A DNA stretch of 64,000 nucleotides from PALSA-612 sp963755155. Lineage in GTDB: Bacteria; Actinomycetota; Thermoleophilia; Gaiellales; Gaiellaceae. Below the pieces are notes generated by a model. It did not search any database, was not told the origin of the DNA, and worked only from the letters and a program-made list of their open reading frames with translations. The stretch lies in assembly GCA_963755155.1 (NCBI GenBank), contig CAVWIV010000003.1:124001-188000 (forward strand). Direction: 5' to 3'. Position numbers and translations under genes: made by a program. Shown here in pieces: positions 15,501 to 24,237 of this stretch; positions within the stretch are counted from its first letter, which is position 1, and every line of letters starts with the position of its first letter.

Positions 15501-17409
15501 TCAGATCGAAACGCTGATCTCCTCGGGCAACGTGTCCGACGCGGTCTCCTCGGCGAGCTCGTCGCGGACGCGCATGTCGAAGTACACGTAGACGGTCGCG
15601 AGGGCGACGAACGGCAGGACGACCGCGTAGACGATGCCCGAGACGATGTTGAGCACCACGAGAGGCGCAGTGGTCAGAAGAATGAGCAGCGACCCCAGCA
15701 GTGGCCCCGCGAGCAGTGCCATGGCCGCCCCGACGACGACGAGCGAGCCCACCTTGAACCAGCCGAGACGGACGAGGCTGCCGCTGCGGTTGAGCGCGGC
15801 AAGGCGCTCGCGGCGTTCCAGCGCGATGACCGGCGCAACCAGCGCCCACCGGACTGCAAGCCAGATCGCGATCGGCACGAGGACGACGGTGGTGGCGAGG
15901 AGTGAGACGACGAACGCCACAACGAGCACGGCGCCGAGCAACGAGCGTAGGGACTCGAGCGCGAGCCGGTAGGCCCGCCGGACCGAGATCTGCCGGCCCT
16001 GGTCGATCTCGACGAGCACGCGCGCTGTGGCCGCCTGGACCAGCCCGAGGACGGCCAGCGAGAGCGCGGTGCCGACGACAACTGCCACGTACACGGCGAT
16101 GCCCCCGCCCTCGCCCTCGGTCGGAATGCCGAGAAAGCTCGAGCCGCGGAGGAGACCCGTCTGGAGAAGGGTCACGATCACAGACACGGGCAAGGCGACA
16201 AGGCCGAGCCCGAGGAAGAGCCAGATCCGCCCGGTGTACATGCGCCACGAAGCGCCGAGCACCTGACCCCAGGCTCGTCGACGGGCGAGGTGCAGCGGAG
16301 CCGCGGGCCGCCATGCCGTCCTCGTTAGGAGGAACGCCAGCAGCACTGCTAGACCGACGAGCGCGAGGAACAGCGGCAGGGGATCCTCCGCCGCCCGTCG
16401 TAGCGCGTTCGACCCCGCCGCGACCGCGCCGCAGAAGAAGTCCGTCGCTCCGGTGCCGAGGGCACCGCCGCCGGGGACCGCGACGCTGCGGCTGCGCCAG
16501 TTCTCGGACCACTCGATGGGCTCTCGTCCACTGGGACTTGAGGTTGGGCCCGGTCGGCCCGTTGAAGATGCTCCGCTGCAGCTCGCCCCAGCGGCCCTCG
16601 AAGGCGATCCACGGGAACTGCTCGCGAGCCTGAGCGGGATCGCTGGGGATCGTCCGCACCTCCGGACGTACGTCGACGTGCGGCCCGCTCGTGTCGTCGC
16701 AGCCGACGCCTTCGGACGCGGAGCGGCCGAGGTGCAGCGCCCCGTCGTAGAAGTTCGCGTGCGAGCCGGCAGCGGGATGCACCACCGGATGAGTCCCGCC
16801 GACGATCTCGAGCTTGTCGTCGCCCCAGTCCGCCCGCTCCGCGCCCTCGTGCTGGCTGTACCCGACCTCTACCGGCCGCCGCTCGAGCGCCTCGGCAGCG
16901 CTCGCGGCATTGAAGACGAGCTGGATCATCTCCCAGTCGCCCTCGTGCGTGTTGTTCCAGTTGTTGAACGCGTAGTAGAGCCAGTATTGGAGCGCGAGCT
17001 TCCCCGGCCGGCCCCGCTCCGTGGCCACGTGCGCGTAGACCGTCGGCAACGCTGCCTCGGCCAGACGGCGCGCCCAGCCCTCGTAGTCGCACCCCGGGTC
17101 GAGCGCATTGCCCGGGAAGTCGAGGTGGTATTCGAAGCGGTCCGCCGACAGGTCGGCCGCCGTAGGTGCGATCTTCACGAGGTCCCCGCCGCCCCATGGC
17201 CCACGGAGCGCCACAGTGGGCTCGTCGAACAAGACATCGACGTCGAGCGGCGAGTAAGGCTCCCCGTAGCCGCACTCCTGCGGCTGCTCGACGAGCCGGA
17301 CGACCGGCGCGTAGCGCTCGGCGAGCGCCGTCTCGTCGGCGAGGTCGGCGGCGGCGGTGGCGGGCAGGCTGAGGGCCGCCACCGCGCAGACGGCGAGCAC
17401 AAGGCGCAT
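15501..17409 (-). CDS. Secreted Vps62-like domain fused to a membrane region (frameshifted)
   Basis: A signal peptide (MRLVLAVCAVAALSLPATAA) is followed by about 300 residues resembling bacterial Vps62-related proteins, with LAERYAPVVRLVEQPQECGY, YWLYYAFNNWNNTHEGDWEM and GSHANFYD. One indel near 16525 breaks the frame. The second half continues PIEWSENWRSRSVAVPGGG and then five or six membrane segments in a DUF-type membrane domain ending at 15501. The combination of an extracytoplasmic Vps62-like domain and a polytopic C-terminus is unusual. Function unknown. Confidence 0.72.
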
Positions 17410-17438
17410 GCTCAGATCCTTTCAGCGTTCGGGGCGCC

Positions 17439-18500
17439 GTGTACGCTCGCGGCGTGTGGCGCTGGATGCCGGCCGGGGTGTTCGCCGTCGCACTCGCGCT
17501 CGGGCTGATCAGGCTCGGCGCTCAGCCGCTCTCGTTCGACGAGGAGTTCACGCGGGCTACCTCGACGCTGTCGTGGTCGGGCATCTGGGACGCCGCGCGC
17601 GACACCGAGGCGCCGCACCTCGTCTACTACGCGCTCATGAAGCCGTGGCTCGCAGTCTTCGGCGAGTCCGCCTGGGCGCTGCGGCTGCCGTCCGTCATCT
17701 TCGGCGCCCTGGCCGCCGGTGCGACCGCGATCCTCGGCAGAAGGCTCTTCGGCGAGCTCGCGGGCCTCGTCGCAGGACTGGCATTGGCGACGAGCTCCTA
17801 CTTCGTCTACTGGTCGCAGGCCGCACGCGGCTACACGCTGGCGGTGCTGCTGGCGACGGTCGCGACGTACGCGTTCGTCCGCGCCTGCGAGCAGCGCTCG
17901 ACGGCGTGGTGGGCGATCTGGGCGGTCTCGCTGGCGGCGGCCGGCTGGGTCAACGTCTTCGCGTTCTCGGTGGCGGCCGCGCATCTCGCCGCGTTTCTCT
18001 TGATGCGGCCACGCCCCGAGCTGCGCATCCCCGTGATCGCGGCCTGCGCGGCCCTCGCCGCCTTCCTCCCACAGCTCGTGCTCGTCGTGTCAGGCGACAA
18101 CGGCCAGCTCGACTGGATCCCGACGCCGACGCCCTACCGCGTCGCCGTGGGCGTGTGGGACCTGGCCAGCCGCAATCCCATCGCCGTGCTCGCTGCCGCG
18201 ATCGGCGTCGCGCAACTCCTTCGCAGCGCGGCGCCGCAGGCCGCGGCGTGGAAGGCGGCGCTCGTGGCGGTCTGGCTCGGCGCGCCGCTCGCGGCGACCC
18301 TGCTCGCCTCGATCGCCCAGCCTGCGTTCGAGGCGCGCTACGTGCTCGTCGGGCTGCCTGCGCTCGCGCTCGCCATCGGCGCCGCTCTCGTCTCCATCCC
18401 GCGCCGCTGGGCGCTTGCGCTCGGCATCGCTCTGGTGCTCAGTGCCTCAATCCGCCTCGGCCAGCACTACTGGGCGCCAGGCGAGGGGCTCATTCGCTAG
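17439..18500 (+). CDS. GT39/PMT-like membrane glycosyltransferase
   Basis: A polytopic protein of about 350 residues. The first loop after membrane segment 1 carries LSFDEEF, the acidic motif of GT-C glycosyltransferases (PMT/ArnT type). The pattern ALRLPSVIFGALAAGATAIL and YWSQAARGYTLAVLL is typical of the GT39-like dolichol/polyprenyl-phosphate-mannose transferases annotated in actinobacteria. It is shorter than many relatives. Start could be GTG 17439 or GTG 17454. It diverges from the Vps62-like gene. Confidence 0.82.
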   Translation: MYARGVWRWMPAGVFAVALALGLIRLGAQPLSFDEEFTRATSTLSWSGIWDAARDTEAPHLVYYALMKPWLAVFGESAWALRLPSVIFGALAAGATAILGRRLFGELAGLVAGLALATSSYFVYWSQAARGYTLAVLLATVATYAFVRACEQRSTAWWAIWAVSLAAAGWVNVFAFSVAAAHLAAFLLMRPRPELRIPVIAACAALAAFLPQLVLVVSGDNGQLDWIPTPTPYRVAVGVWDLASRNPIAVLAAAIGVAQLLRSAAPQAAAWKAALVAVWLGAPLAATLLASIAQPAFEARYVLVGLPALALAIGAALVSIPRRWALALGIALVLSASIRLGQHYWAPGEGLIR

Positions 18501-18509
18501 CTCCAGAAA

Positions 18510-18548
18510 GGGAAGAGGGCCGCCCCCCGGAGCGACCCCTCCTCTCCC
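18510..18548. terminator. Bidirectional terminator-like inverted repeat
   Basis: GGGAAGAGG at 18510 pairs with CCTCTCCC (18541-18548) with one bulged A. It lies between two convergent genes. No strong T-tract follows, so confidence is limited. Confidence 0.4.
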
Positions 18549-18576
18549 ATACCCCGTAACCGGGTTTTCAGACGTG

Positions 18577-19470
18577 CTATCGCACGAGGCGATTGCCGCA
18601 ATGCCGCAGCCCGTTGAGGCAGAACTGCGTCAGCCGCTCGAGCTCCGCCTGGTTCCAGCCATTGAAGAAATCGGCGTGAGCCGAGTACACCCCTCCGGAA
18701 GCCAGCTCGATGTCGTGCTGGCCGGTGACCGGATACCGGTAGATGAGCGAGATCTGCGGAATCGCGACGTCGTAGCCGGCCGGACAGCGCCCGTTCATCT
18801 GGTACGCGACGTGCTGCTGGTGGTTCGGGCTGTCGAGTGAGACGCCGTTCCAGCAGGCCGGGAACGTCACGTGTAGCCGTAGGAACGATCCCCTCTGGTC
18901 GGGACACGCCGGCGGCGTGCTCGATGCCGGCACGCCGGCCATCTGGCCGCAATTCCAGAACGTGATCTGCCTGCGCTGCGGCGTCGCCGCCTTCGGGTCG
19001 CCGGCAATCATCTTGAAGCCCGGCGGCGTCGCGTGCACCTGCTGCAACGTCTTGCGCCGGTAGTAGATCGTCGCTCCGGTGGGAGTGACCGCGTTACCGT
19101 CGACGTAGAGCGTCGGCATCCAGTACGCGGCTGTCTCGCCCGAGCGGCGGCATGTCGTACGGCCGCCGAGGAGCGAGTCGACGGTCGAGAACGCGTTCGT
19201 CGTCCTGTTGCCGACGAAGCTGTGATCGTGCGACGCGCCCGGCATGTTCGCGAACACGATCGGGTCGTCGGTGTTGCGATGGCTGAATCTGCAGCTGCCG
19301 ATGAAGTTGACGCGCTGCAGCTGCCTCATCGTCGTCGGCCGGTCACTCGCCTTGCCCTTGCCCGGCTCCCGCTGCGCGACGGCGGTTGGCGCGATCACGG
19401 CCACGCCGGCTGCTACCAGCGCTACCCCGAGCACGACTCCCATCCCGAGCCGCCGTTTTCTCGTACGCAT
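18577..19470 (-). CDS. DUF1996-family secreted protein
   Basis: 297 residues with a signal peptide (about 1-32). The mature part fits DUF1996: CRFSHRNTDDPIVFANMPGA, SHDHSFVGNRTTNAFST, AAYWMPTLYVDG and the cysteine-rich FWNCGQMAG and LHVTFPACWNGVSLDSPNHQ. Histidines and acidic residues of the SHDH region could bind metal. DUF1996 proteins are secreted by fungi and actinobacteria and have no established activity. Confidence 0.9.
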   Translation of the reverse strand: MRTRKRRLGMGVVLGVALVAAGVAVIAPTAVAQREPGKGKASDRPTTMRQLQRVNFIGSCRFSHRNTDDPIVFANMPGASHDHSFVGNRTTNAFSTVDSLLGGRTTCRRSGETAAYWMPTLYVDGNAVTPTGATIYYRRKTLQQVHATPPGFKMIAGDPKAATPQRRQITFWNCGQMAGVPASSTPPACPDQRGSFLRLHVTFPACWNGVSLDSPNHQQHVAYQMNGRCPAGYDVAIPQISLIYRYPVTGQHDIELASGGVYSAHADFFNGWNQAELERLTQFCLNGLRHCGNRLVR

Positions 19471-19607
19471 CTCCCTACCCCTTTCGTCGCCTGCCCTTAC
19501 GCTCGAGAGACTCGGCGGAGCGTGGCTTGGGCAGGCAAGGCGCGTGTAAGGAAGCTGTGAGGGCGCGGTGAATTCGCTGCCGGTCCTCGTCTGACACGAT
19601 CCAGGCG

Positions 19608-21245
19608 ATGCGCCTCGAGGACGCCGATCGCCTGCGCACGCTGCTCGACACGGGCATCGCGATCAGCTCGGAGTTGTCGCTCGATGCAGTGCTCGAGCGG
19701 ATCGTGGAGGCGGCGGCTCGGCTCACGGGCGCGCGGTACGCGGCGCTCGGTGTGATCGATCCGAGCGGCACCGGCCTCGAGCGCTTCGTCTACACCGGCA
19801 TCGACCAGCGCGAGGCCGACGAGATCGGAGACCTGCCGCGCGGGCGCGGCATCCTCGGCGTGCTCATCGAGGACGCGCGACCGCTCCGCCTGCCTGACCT
19901 GCACGACGACCCGCGCGCCGTGGGCTTCCCGCCGAACCACCCCGAAATGCGGACGTTCCTGGGCGTCCCTATCCTGCTGCGCGACGTTGCTTACGGAAAC
20001 CTCTACCTGACCGAGAAGGACGGCGCGGAGGACTTCACGCACGACGACGAGGAACTCGTGACCCTGCTCGCTTCCCAGGCCGCCGTTGCGATCGAGAACG
20101 CCCGGCTCTACGAGTCGGCGACTACGTGGTCGCGCCAGCTCGAGTCGCTGAACGAGATCGGCAATGCGCTCGTCGGCGAGCTCGACCTGCCGACGCTGCT
20201 CAACCTCATCGCGCGCCGCCTCCGTGAGCTGATCAGCGCGAAAGTGGTTGCGATCATGCTCCCGTCCGGCGGCGAGCTTCGCATCGCCGCCGCGGACGGC
20301 ACCGGTGCCGGCGAGCTCGTGGGAGTTGAGGTTCCTCGCCGGAAGTCGAAAGCCGGCCGCGTGTTCGAGCGCGGGCACAGCGAGCGCGTGGACTCGGCGC
20401 TCGAGGATCCGGAGGTGGACCAGGAGTCGGTTCAGCTGATGGCGGCCACGACAGGCCTTTATGTGCCACTGCTGGCACGAGATCGGGCGATCGGCGTCAT
20501 CGTCGCCCACGACCGGCTTGGCGCCGACCTTCGGTTCTCCGACGCCGACCTTCGACTCGCCGAGCAGTTCGCTGCGCGTGCGGCGGTCGCGGTGGACCTG
20601 TCGCTCCGAGTTGCGCGCGAATCGCTGCGGCGTGTCGTCGCCGGACAAGAGCTCGAGCGCCGCCGGCTCGCACGGGAGCTCCACGACGAGACCGGCCAGG
20701 CGCTCACGTCCATCCTGCTGGGGCTGAAGGCGGTCGAGGAGGCTCAAAACGAGCCGCAGCTGCGCGCTGCCGGAGCCGAGTTGCGAGAGCTGATCGTGGC
20801 CACGCTGCAGGACGTCCGTGACCTCGCCGTCCAACTGCGCCCGAGGGCGCTGGACGATTTCGGCCTCCTGGCCGCGGTCGAGCGTCTCGCACGGACGATC
20901 TCCGAGGCGACCGGAATCGCCGTCGACGTCGAGAGCCGGATCGGGCCGGAGCGCTTGCCCGAGGAGGTGGAGACGACGCTCTACCGGATCGTGCAGGAGG
21001 CCTTGACGAATGTCGTCAAGCACGCTCAGGCGCGGAACGTCACTGTCCTCCTCTTGCGCCGCGATGGAAGCATGACCGCGGTGATCGAGGACGACGGGCG
21101 CGGCTTCAGCCCGGACGATCCTGCCGACGACGGTCACGGCCTGCTGGGAATCCGTGAGCGGGTCGCCCTTCTCGACGGACGGCTCACGATCGAGTCGTCC
21201 CCGGGCGCGGGCACGACTCTCGTCGCGGAGGTGAGGGTCGAGTGA
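19608..21245 (+). CDS. GAF-GAF sensor histidine kinase (DevS-like)
   Basis: 545 residues without membrane segments. The first GAF domain (about 10-165) includes GARYAALGVIDPSGTGLERF and the DevS-type HPEMRTFLGVPI. A second GAF (about 185-340) follows. The HisKA_3 dimerisation helix carries the phospho-acceptor His359 (RLARELHDETGQALTS), and the HATPase region has EALTNVVKHAQ, DDGRGF and GLLGIRERV. In DevS-type kinases the first GAF binds haem and senses gas or redox state; haem binding here is not shown. The stop overlaps the regulator GTG, so the two form one operon. Confidence 0.93.
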   Translation: MRLEDADRLRTLLDTGIAISSELSLDAVLERIVEAAARLTGARYAALGVIDPSGTGLERFVYTGIDQREADEIGDLPRGRGILGVLIEDARPLRLPDLHDDPRAVGFPPNHPEMRTFLGVPILLRDVAYGNLYLTEKDGAEDFTHDDEELVTLLASQAAVAIENARLYESATTWSRQLESLNEIGNALVGELDLPTLLNLIARRLRELISAKVVAIMLPSGGELRIAAADGTGAGELVGVEVPRRKSKAGRVFERGHSERVDSALEDPEVDQESVQLMAATTGLYVPLLARDRAIGVIVAHDRLGADLRFSDADLRLAEQFAARAAVAVDLSLRVARESLRRVVAGQELERRRLARELHDETGQALTSILLGLKAVEEAQNEPQLRAAGAELRELIVATLQDVRDLAVQLRPRALDDFGLLAAVERLARTISEATGIAVDVESRIGPERLPEEVETTLYRIVQEALTNVVKHAQARNVTVLLLRRDGSMTAVIEDDGRGFSPDDPADDGHGLLGIRERVALLDGRLTIESSPGAGTTLVAEVRVE

Positions 21246-21883
21246 CCCGCGTGCTGGTCGTCGACGACCACGCCGTCGTCCGCGCCGGGCTACGCCGCGT
21301 GCTCGAGGCCGAGCCCGACATCGAAGTGGTCGGCGAGGCGGGTACGGCACGCGACGCCGTCCTGGAAGCACGCGCGACGAAGCCCGACGTCATCCTGCTC
21401 GACGTCGTCATGCCGGGCGAGAGCGGCGTCGAGGTCCTGCCGAGGCTCCTGGAGGAGGCACCCGGCGCCAAGGTGCTCGTGCTCTCGATGCAGGACGATC
21501 CCCGCTACGTCCGCGAGGCGTTTGCCGCAGGCGCGAGCGGCTACGTGCTCAAGGAAGCCGCGGACTCAGAGGTTGTCGCCGCCGTCCGCGTGGTTGCCGG
21601 CGGCGGCCACCACTTGCACCCCTCGCTGGGCGCGCGCCTCATCTCCGCCGAAGAGGAAGCCCGTGCAGCCACGGAAGCGGATCCCCTGTCCGATCGCGAG
21701 CGCGAGGTGCTGCGGCTGCTCGCGCTTGGCCACACGAACCAGGAGATCGCGAAGATGCTCTACATCTCGGTCCGCACGACCGAGACCCACCGCGCGCACA
21801 TCATGCAGAAGCTTCGCCTGAAGACTCGCGCCGAGCTCGTACGCTACGCACTCGCGCGCGGGCTCCTGCAGGGCGAGGGCTAG
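21242..21883 (+). CDS. NarL/FixJ-family response regulator
   Basis: 213 residues. The receiver domain has the acidic pair DD8-9, phospho-acceptor Asp54 (ILLDVVMPG), Ser/Thr and Lys switch residues, and the linker. The LuxR-type HTH includes LSDREREVLRLLALGHTNQE and MLYISVRTTETHRAHIM. The GTG start overlaps the kinase stop (GTGA), so it is the cognate partner. Target genes are not evident; the adjacent NirK operon on the other strand is a candidate. Confidence 0.95.
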   Translation: MTRVLVVDDHAVVRAGLRRVLEAEPDIEVVGEAGTARDAVLEARATKPDVILLDVVMPGESGVEVLPRLLEEAPGAKVLVLSMQDDPRYVREAFAAGASGYVLKEAADSEVVAAVRVVAGGGHHLHPSLGARLISAEEEARAATEADPLSDREREVLRLLALGHTNQEIAKMLYISVRTTETHRAHIMQKLRLKTRAELVRYALARGLLQGEG

Positions 21884-21898
21884 CCGGCGTCAACGAAG

Positions 21899-22204
21899 TC
21901 ATGCGGGCGTCGCCTGCAAGTCGGAAAGGCGCTCGGCGAGCTCGAGGAGCGTGCCGCCGCCGTCGAGGCACGCAAGGCGTAGCGACGGCCCGCGGGGCGT
22001 CGTGAGTGCCACCACCGGTCGGCCCTCGAGGCGTTCGCGGGCCTCCCGTGCAACGCGGACCGTCGCTACGTCTCGTAGGGAAAGGCGCTCCCTGGCGGCG
22101 CGGCCGCGCCGGTCGACCCCGGTGAGCACGAGGAAACGCCCTTCCAGCGCGGCCTTGCCCGCATAGACGGCGCGGCCGCGAGACCAGAGCACTGCGTAGT
22201 TCAA
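21899..22204 (-). CDS. Conserved small protein of unknown function
   Basis: 101 residues starting at TTG 22204, which overlaps the NirK stop as TTGA. The sequence looks like a small beta-barrel: GRFLVLTGVDRRGRAARERL, then VVALTTPRGPSLRLACLDG and a terminal helix. This could be a PH-like fold, but I see no firm family. Tight coupling to NirK suggests co-expression with denitrification functions. Confidence 0.65.
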   Translation of the reverse strand: MNYAVLWSRGRAVYAGKAALEGRFLVLTGVDRRGRAARERLSLRDVATVRVAREARERLEGRPVVALTTPRGPSLRLACLDGGGTLLELAERLSDLQATPA

Positions 22205-23331
22205 TGGCTTGCCGATCCAGATGGGTTTCCAACCTTGAGCAGGCCCACCTGGCCTAGGTCGACATGGGCGAACGCATGGCTGACGATCGGGTAGGTGCCC
22301 ACGTCATCCACCTTCACGTCGAAGATCCCTCCGCCGCCGGCCGGCACGATGACCGTCTGGACGCCGCGCTGCGGTGGGCTCGTCACGTCGGAGTTGACCC
22401 ACGCGCGATCGAAGATCGTGCCGACGACGTGGAAGTTGATGTTCTCCGTCGGCCCGGCGGCGACGACATAGAACCGAACCGTCTCACCCGGCTTCGAGGT
22501 CAGCGGGTGGGTGGCGTACTGGTTCGCGTAGCCGTTGAAGGTCGTCCAGTCCGGGGTCATCGCGCGAGCCTTCGCCATGTCGAGGGACGCCGGCTCGTCG
22601 ATGCCGTCCCCGGTCATGTACCACTCGCTGCCGACGAGGACGTACTCGCGGTCGGCCTTGGGGAGCGCCTTCGCCGGGCTGACGACGATCGCGCCGTACA
22701 TGCCGTTCGCGATGTGCGCGAGGACGGGCTTCGTACCGCAGTGGTACATGTAGACGCCGGGGTCTTCCGCCTTGAAGCGGAACGTGAACGACTCCCCGGG
22801 CATCGCGTCGCGAAACGCCTGGTCAGGCGCGATCCGCGCCGCGTGGAAGTCGATCGAGTGCGGGATCGCGCCACCGTTCGTGAGGGTCATCTCGACGGTC
22901 TGGCCTTCGCGAACGTGGACCACTGGCCCCGGGGCTCCGTGGCCGTCGAAGGCCCAGGTGTTGTACTTGATGCCTGGCGCGATCTCGACCGCCATGTCCT
23001 TGAGGGTCATTTGCACCTTGACGACGTCCCCTGGAGGAACGGCCGGCAGTCTCGCGTCCGTAGGCACGTGGGCCTCGGCGAGCTCTACCGCGTTCTCGGG
23101 GAGGACGCCGGCGAAGCTGTTCACGGGAAGGGAGGTGTTGTGGTTCGCGTGGGTGCCAATGTCGCTCGCCGTGCCGCTCTGGGCGTCGTCGCGCGCGTCG
23201 CGAGCGTCCATCCACATCGCGAGCGCGAAGAACCCGAGCACGACGACGGCTAGCCCGAGGAAAACTGCCGCGACGATCGCCAGCGCACCGCCCCCTTCGC
23301 GGGGACGGTGCGGGTGTGTGTGCGTTGCCAT
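22201..23331 (-). CDS. nirK: Copper-containing nitrite reductase, membrane-anchored (NirK type)
   Basis: 376 residues with an N-terminal membrane anchor (about 17-40). Two cupredoxin domains follow. The ligand set and spacing match NirK: His158, catalytic Asp161 and His163 in IPHSIDFHAA; His197, Cys198, His206 and Met211 in YHCGTKPVLAHIANGM; His301 in NINFHVVG; and His352 in SHAFAH. The 51-residue gap between His301 and His352 equals that between catalytic His255 and type-2 ligand His306 of characterised NirK. The enzyme reduces nitrite to NO outside the membrane. ATG 23331 follows AAAAGGAG. Confidence 0.88.
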   Translation of the reverse strand: MATHTHPHRPREGGGALAIVAAVFLGLAVVVLGFFALAMWMDARDARDDAQSGTASDIGTHANHNTSLPVNSFAGVLPENAVELAEAHVPTDARLPAVPPGDVVKVQMTLKDMAVEIAPGIKYNTWAFDGHGAPGPVVHVREGQTVEMTLTNGGAIPHSIDFHAARIAPDQAFRDAMPGESFTFRFKAEDPGVYMYHCGTKPVLAHIANGMYGAIVVSPAKALPKADREYVLVGSEWYMTGDGIDEPASLDMAKARAMTPDWTTFNGYANQYATHPLTSKPGETVRFYVVAAGPTENINFHVVGTIFDRAWVNSDVTSPPQRGVQTVIVPAGGGGIFDVKVDDVGTYPIVSHAFAHVDLGQVGLLKVGNPSGSASH

Positions 23332-23346
23332 CGGTTCTCCTTTTGG

Positions 23347-24075
23347 TCAGTGGGTTGGCGTCGACGCGAGCGTCGTCTTCGACCGATCCTCGGCCGCCGC
23401 AGGCGCGCGGCGCAGCACCGCCAGGGCGAGGATGATCAGGCCGATACCGGTCAGCAGTAGGGCAATGCCGACGACGATCCCGAACAACGAGATCTGCTCG
23501 GCCGTGTACGCGAGGTTGAGCGCCGATGACAGCGCCGTTGCGGTCACCCAGAGGTTGCGCGCCCCGTTTGACACGGGCTGGCCGCTCTGCTCGTCGACGA
23601 GAGCCACTTCTTCGTTGCTCGTGCCGCCGTTGAAGTCCGTCTCCGCCGGCGGCGCGTCAGGCGCTGCCATGAAGCGGCCCATCTGCGCGTACGTGAGACC
23701 GTTCGTCGACCGCAGGGCGTGAATGCGGAGGTACTCCGAAAAGCACCGCGCGTCAGTGCCGTTGTCGATCTCCTGACCGGCGACGGAACAGTCGGGCGCC
23801 TCGACCGGCGTGAACTCGATCGACTCGGCGCCGGCCTGCTGCCGGGCCGCTGCGATCTGCTTCTGGGCCGCGATGATCCCCGGAATCTCCGTATTGATCG
23901 CCTCGGGATTCATGTCCTCCGAGCCGACGATGAACTCGTTCGCGAGGTTGCTCTGGACCGTCGACCGCCCGTCGAAGCCCATGACGATGGCGGCGATCCC
24001 GAAAGCGACCATGATCGCGCCGGCCGCGATCCCGCCCCACTCGAGAAGTCGCCTGAGTGTGGACCTGTCCTGCAT
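23347..24075 (-). CDS. Two-helix membrane protein upstream of nirK
   Basis: 242 residues starting at ATG 24075 after AAGGAGGCGG. One membrane helix near the N-terminus (GGIAAGAIMVAFGIAAIVMG) and one near the C-terminus (ISLFGIVVGIALLLTGIGLI) flank an extracytoplasmic domain with two cysteines (APDCSVAGQEI and ARCFSEYLRI). No family is recognised. The 15-bp gap to nirK indicates an operon, so it may assist assembly or electron delivery. Confidence 0.75.
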   Translation of the reverse strand: MQDRSTLRRLLEWGGIAAGAIMVAFGIAAIVMGFDGRSTVQSNLANEFIVGSEDMNPEAINTEIPGIIAAQKQIAAARQQAGAESIEFTPVEAPDCSVAGQEIDNGTDARCFSEYLRIHALRSTNGLTYAQMGRFMAAPDAPPAETDFNGGTSNEEVALVDEQSGQPVSNGARNLWVTATALSSALNLAYTAEQISLFGIVVGIALLLTGIGLIILALAVLRRAPAAAEDRSKTTLASTPTH

Positions 24076-24237
24076 GACAACCGCCTCCTTGTCCGTAGGT
24101 GGACGGAGTGTCCACCGGGAGGCGGCGTCCGCCATCGTAGGAATGCCTGATTCGCGCTGCGGGTTATCCGCTGCGGTGATACAGGGCTGAATCGCGGCTG
24201 CGTCAAGACATCGAAAGCGCCGGCCGATAGAGGGGTC

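Noticed and set aside
22201..23331. A laccase-like multicopper oxidase
   Set aside because: Ligand spacing and the catalytic Asp and His match NirK; the trinuclear-site HxH motifs of laccases are absent.
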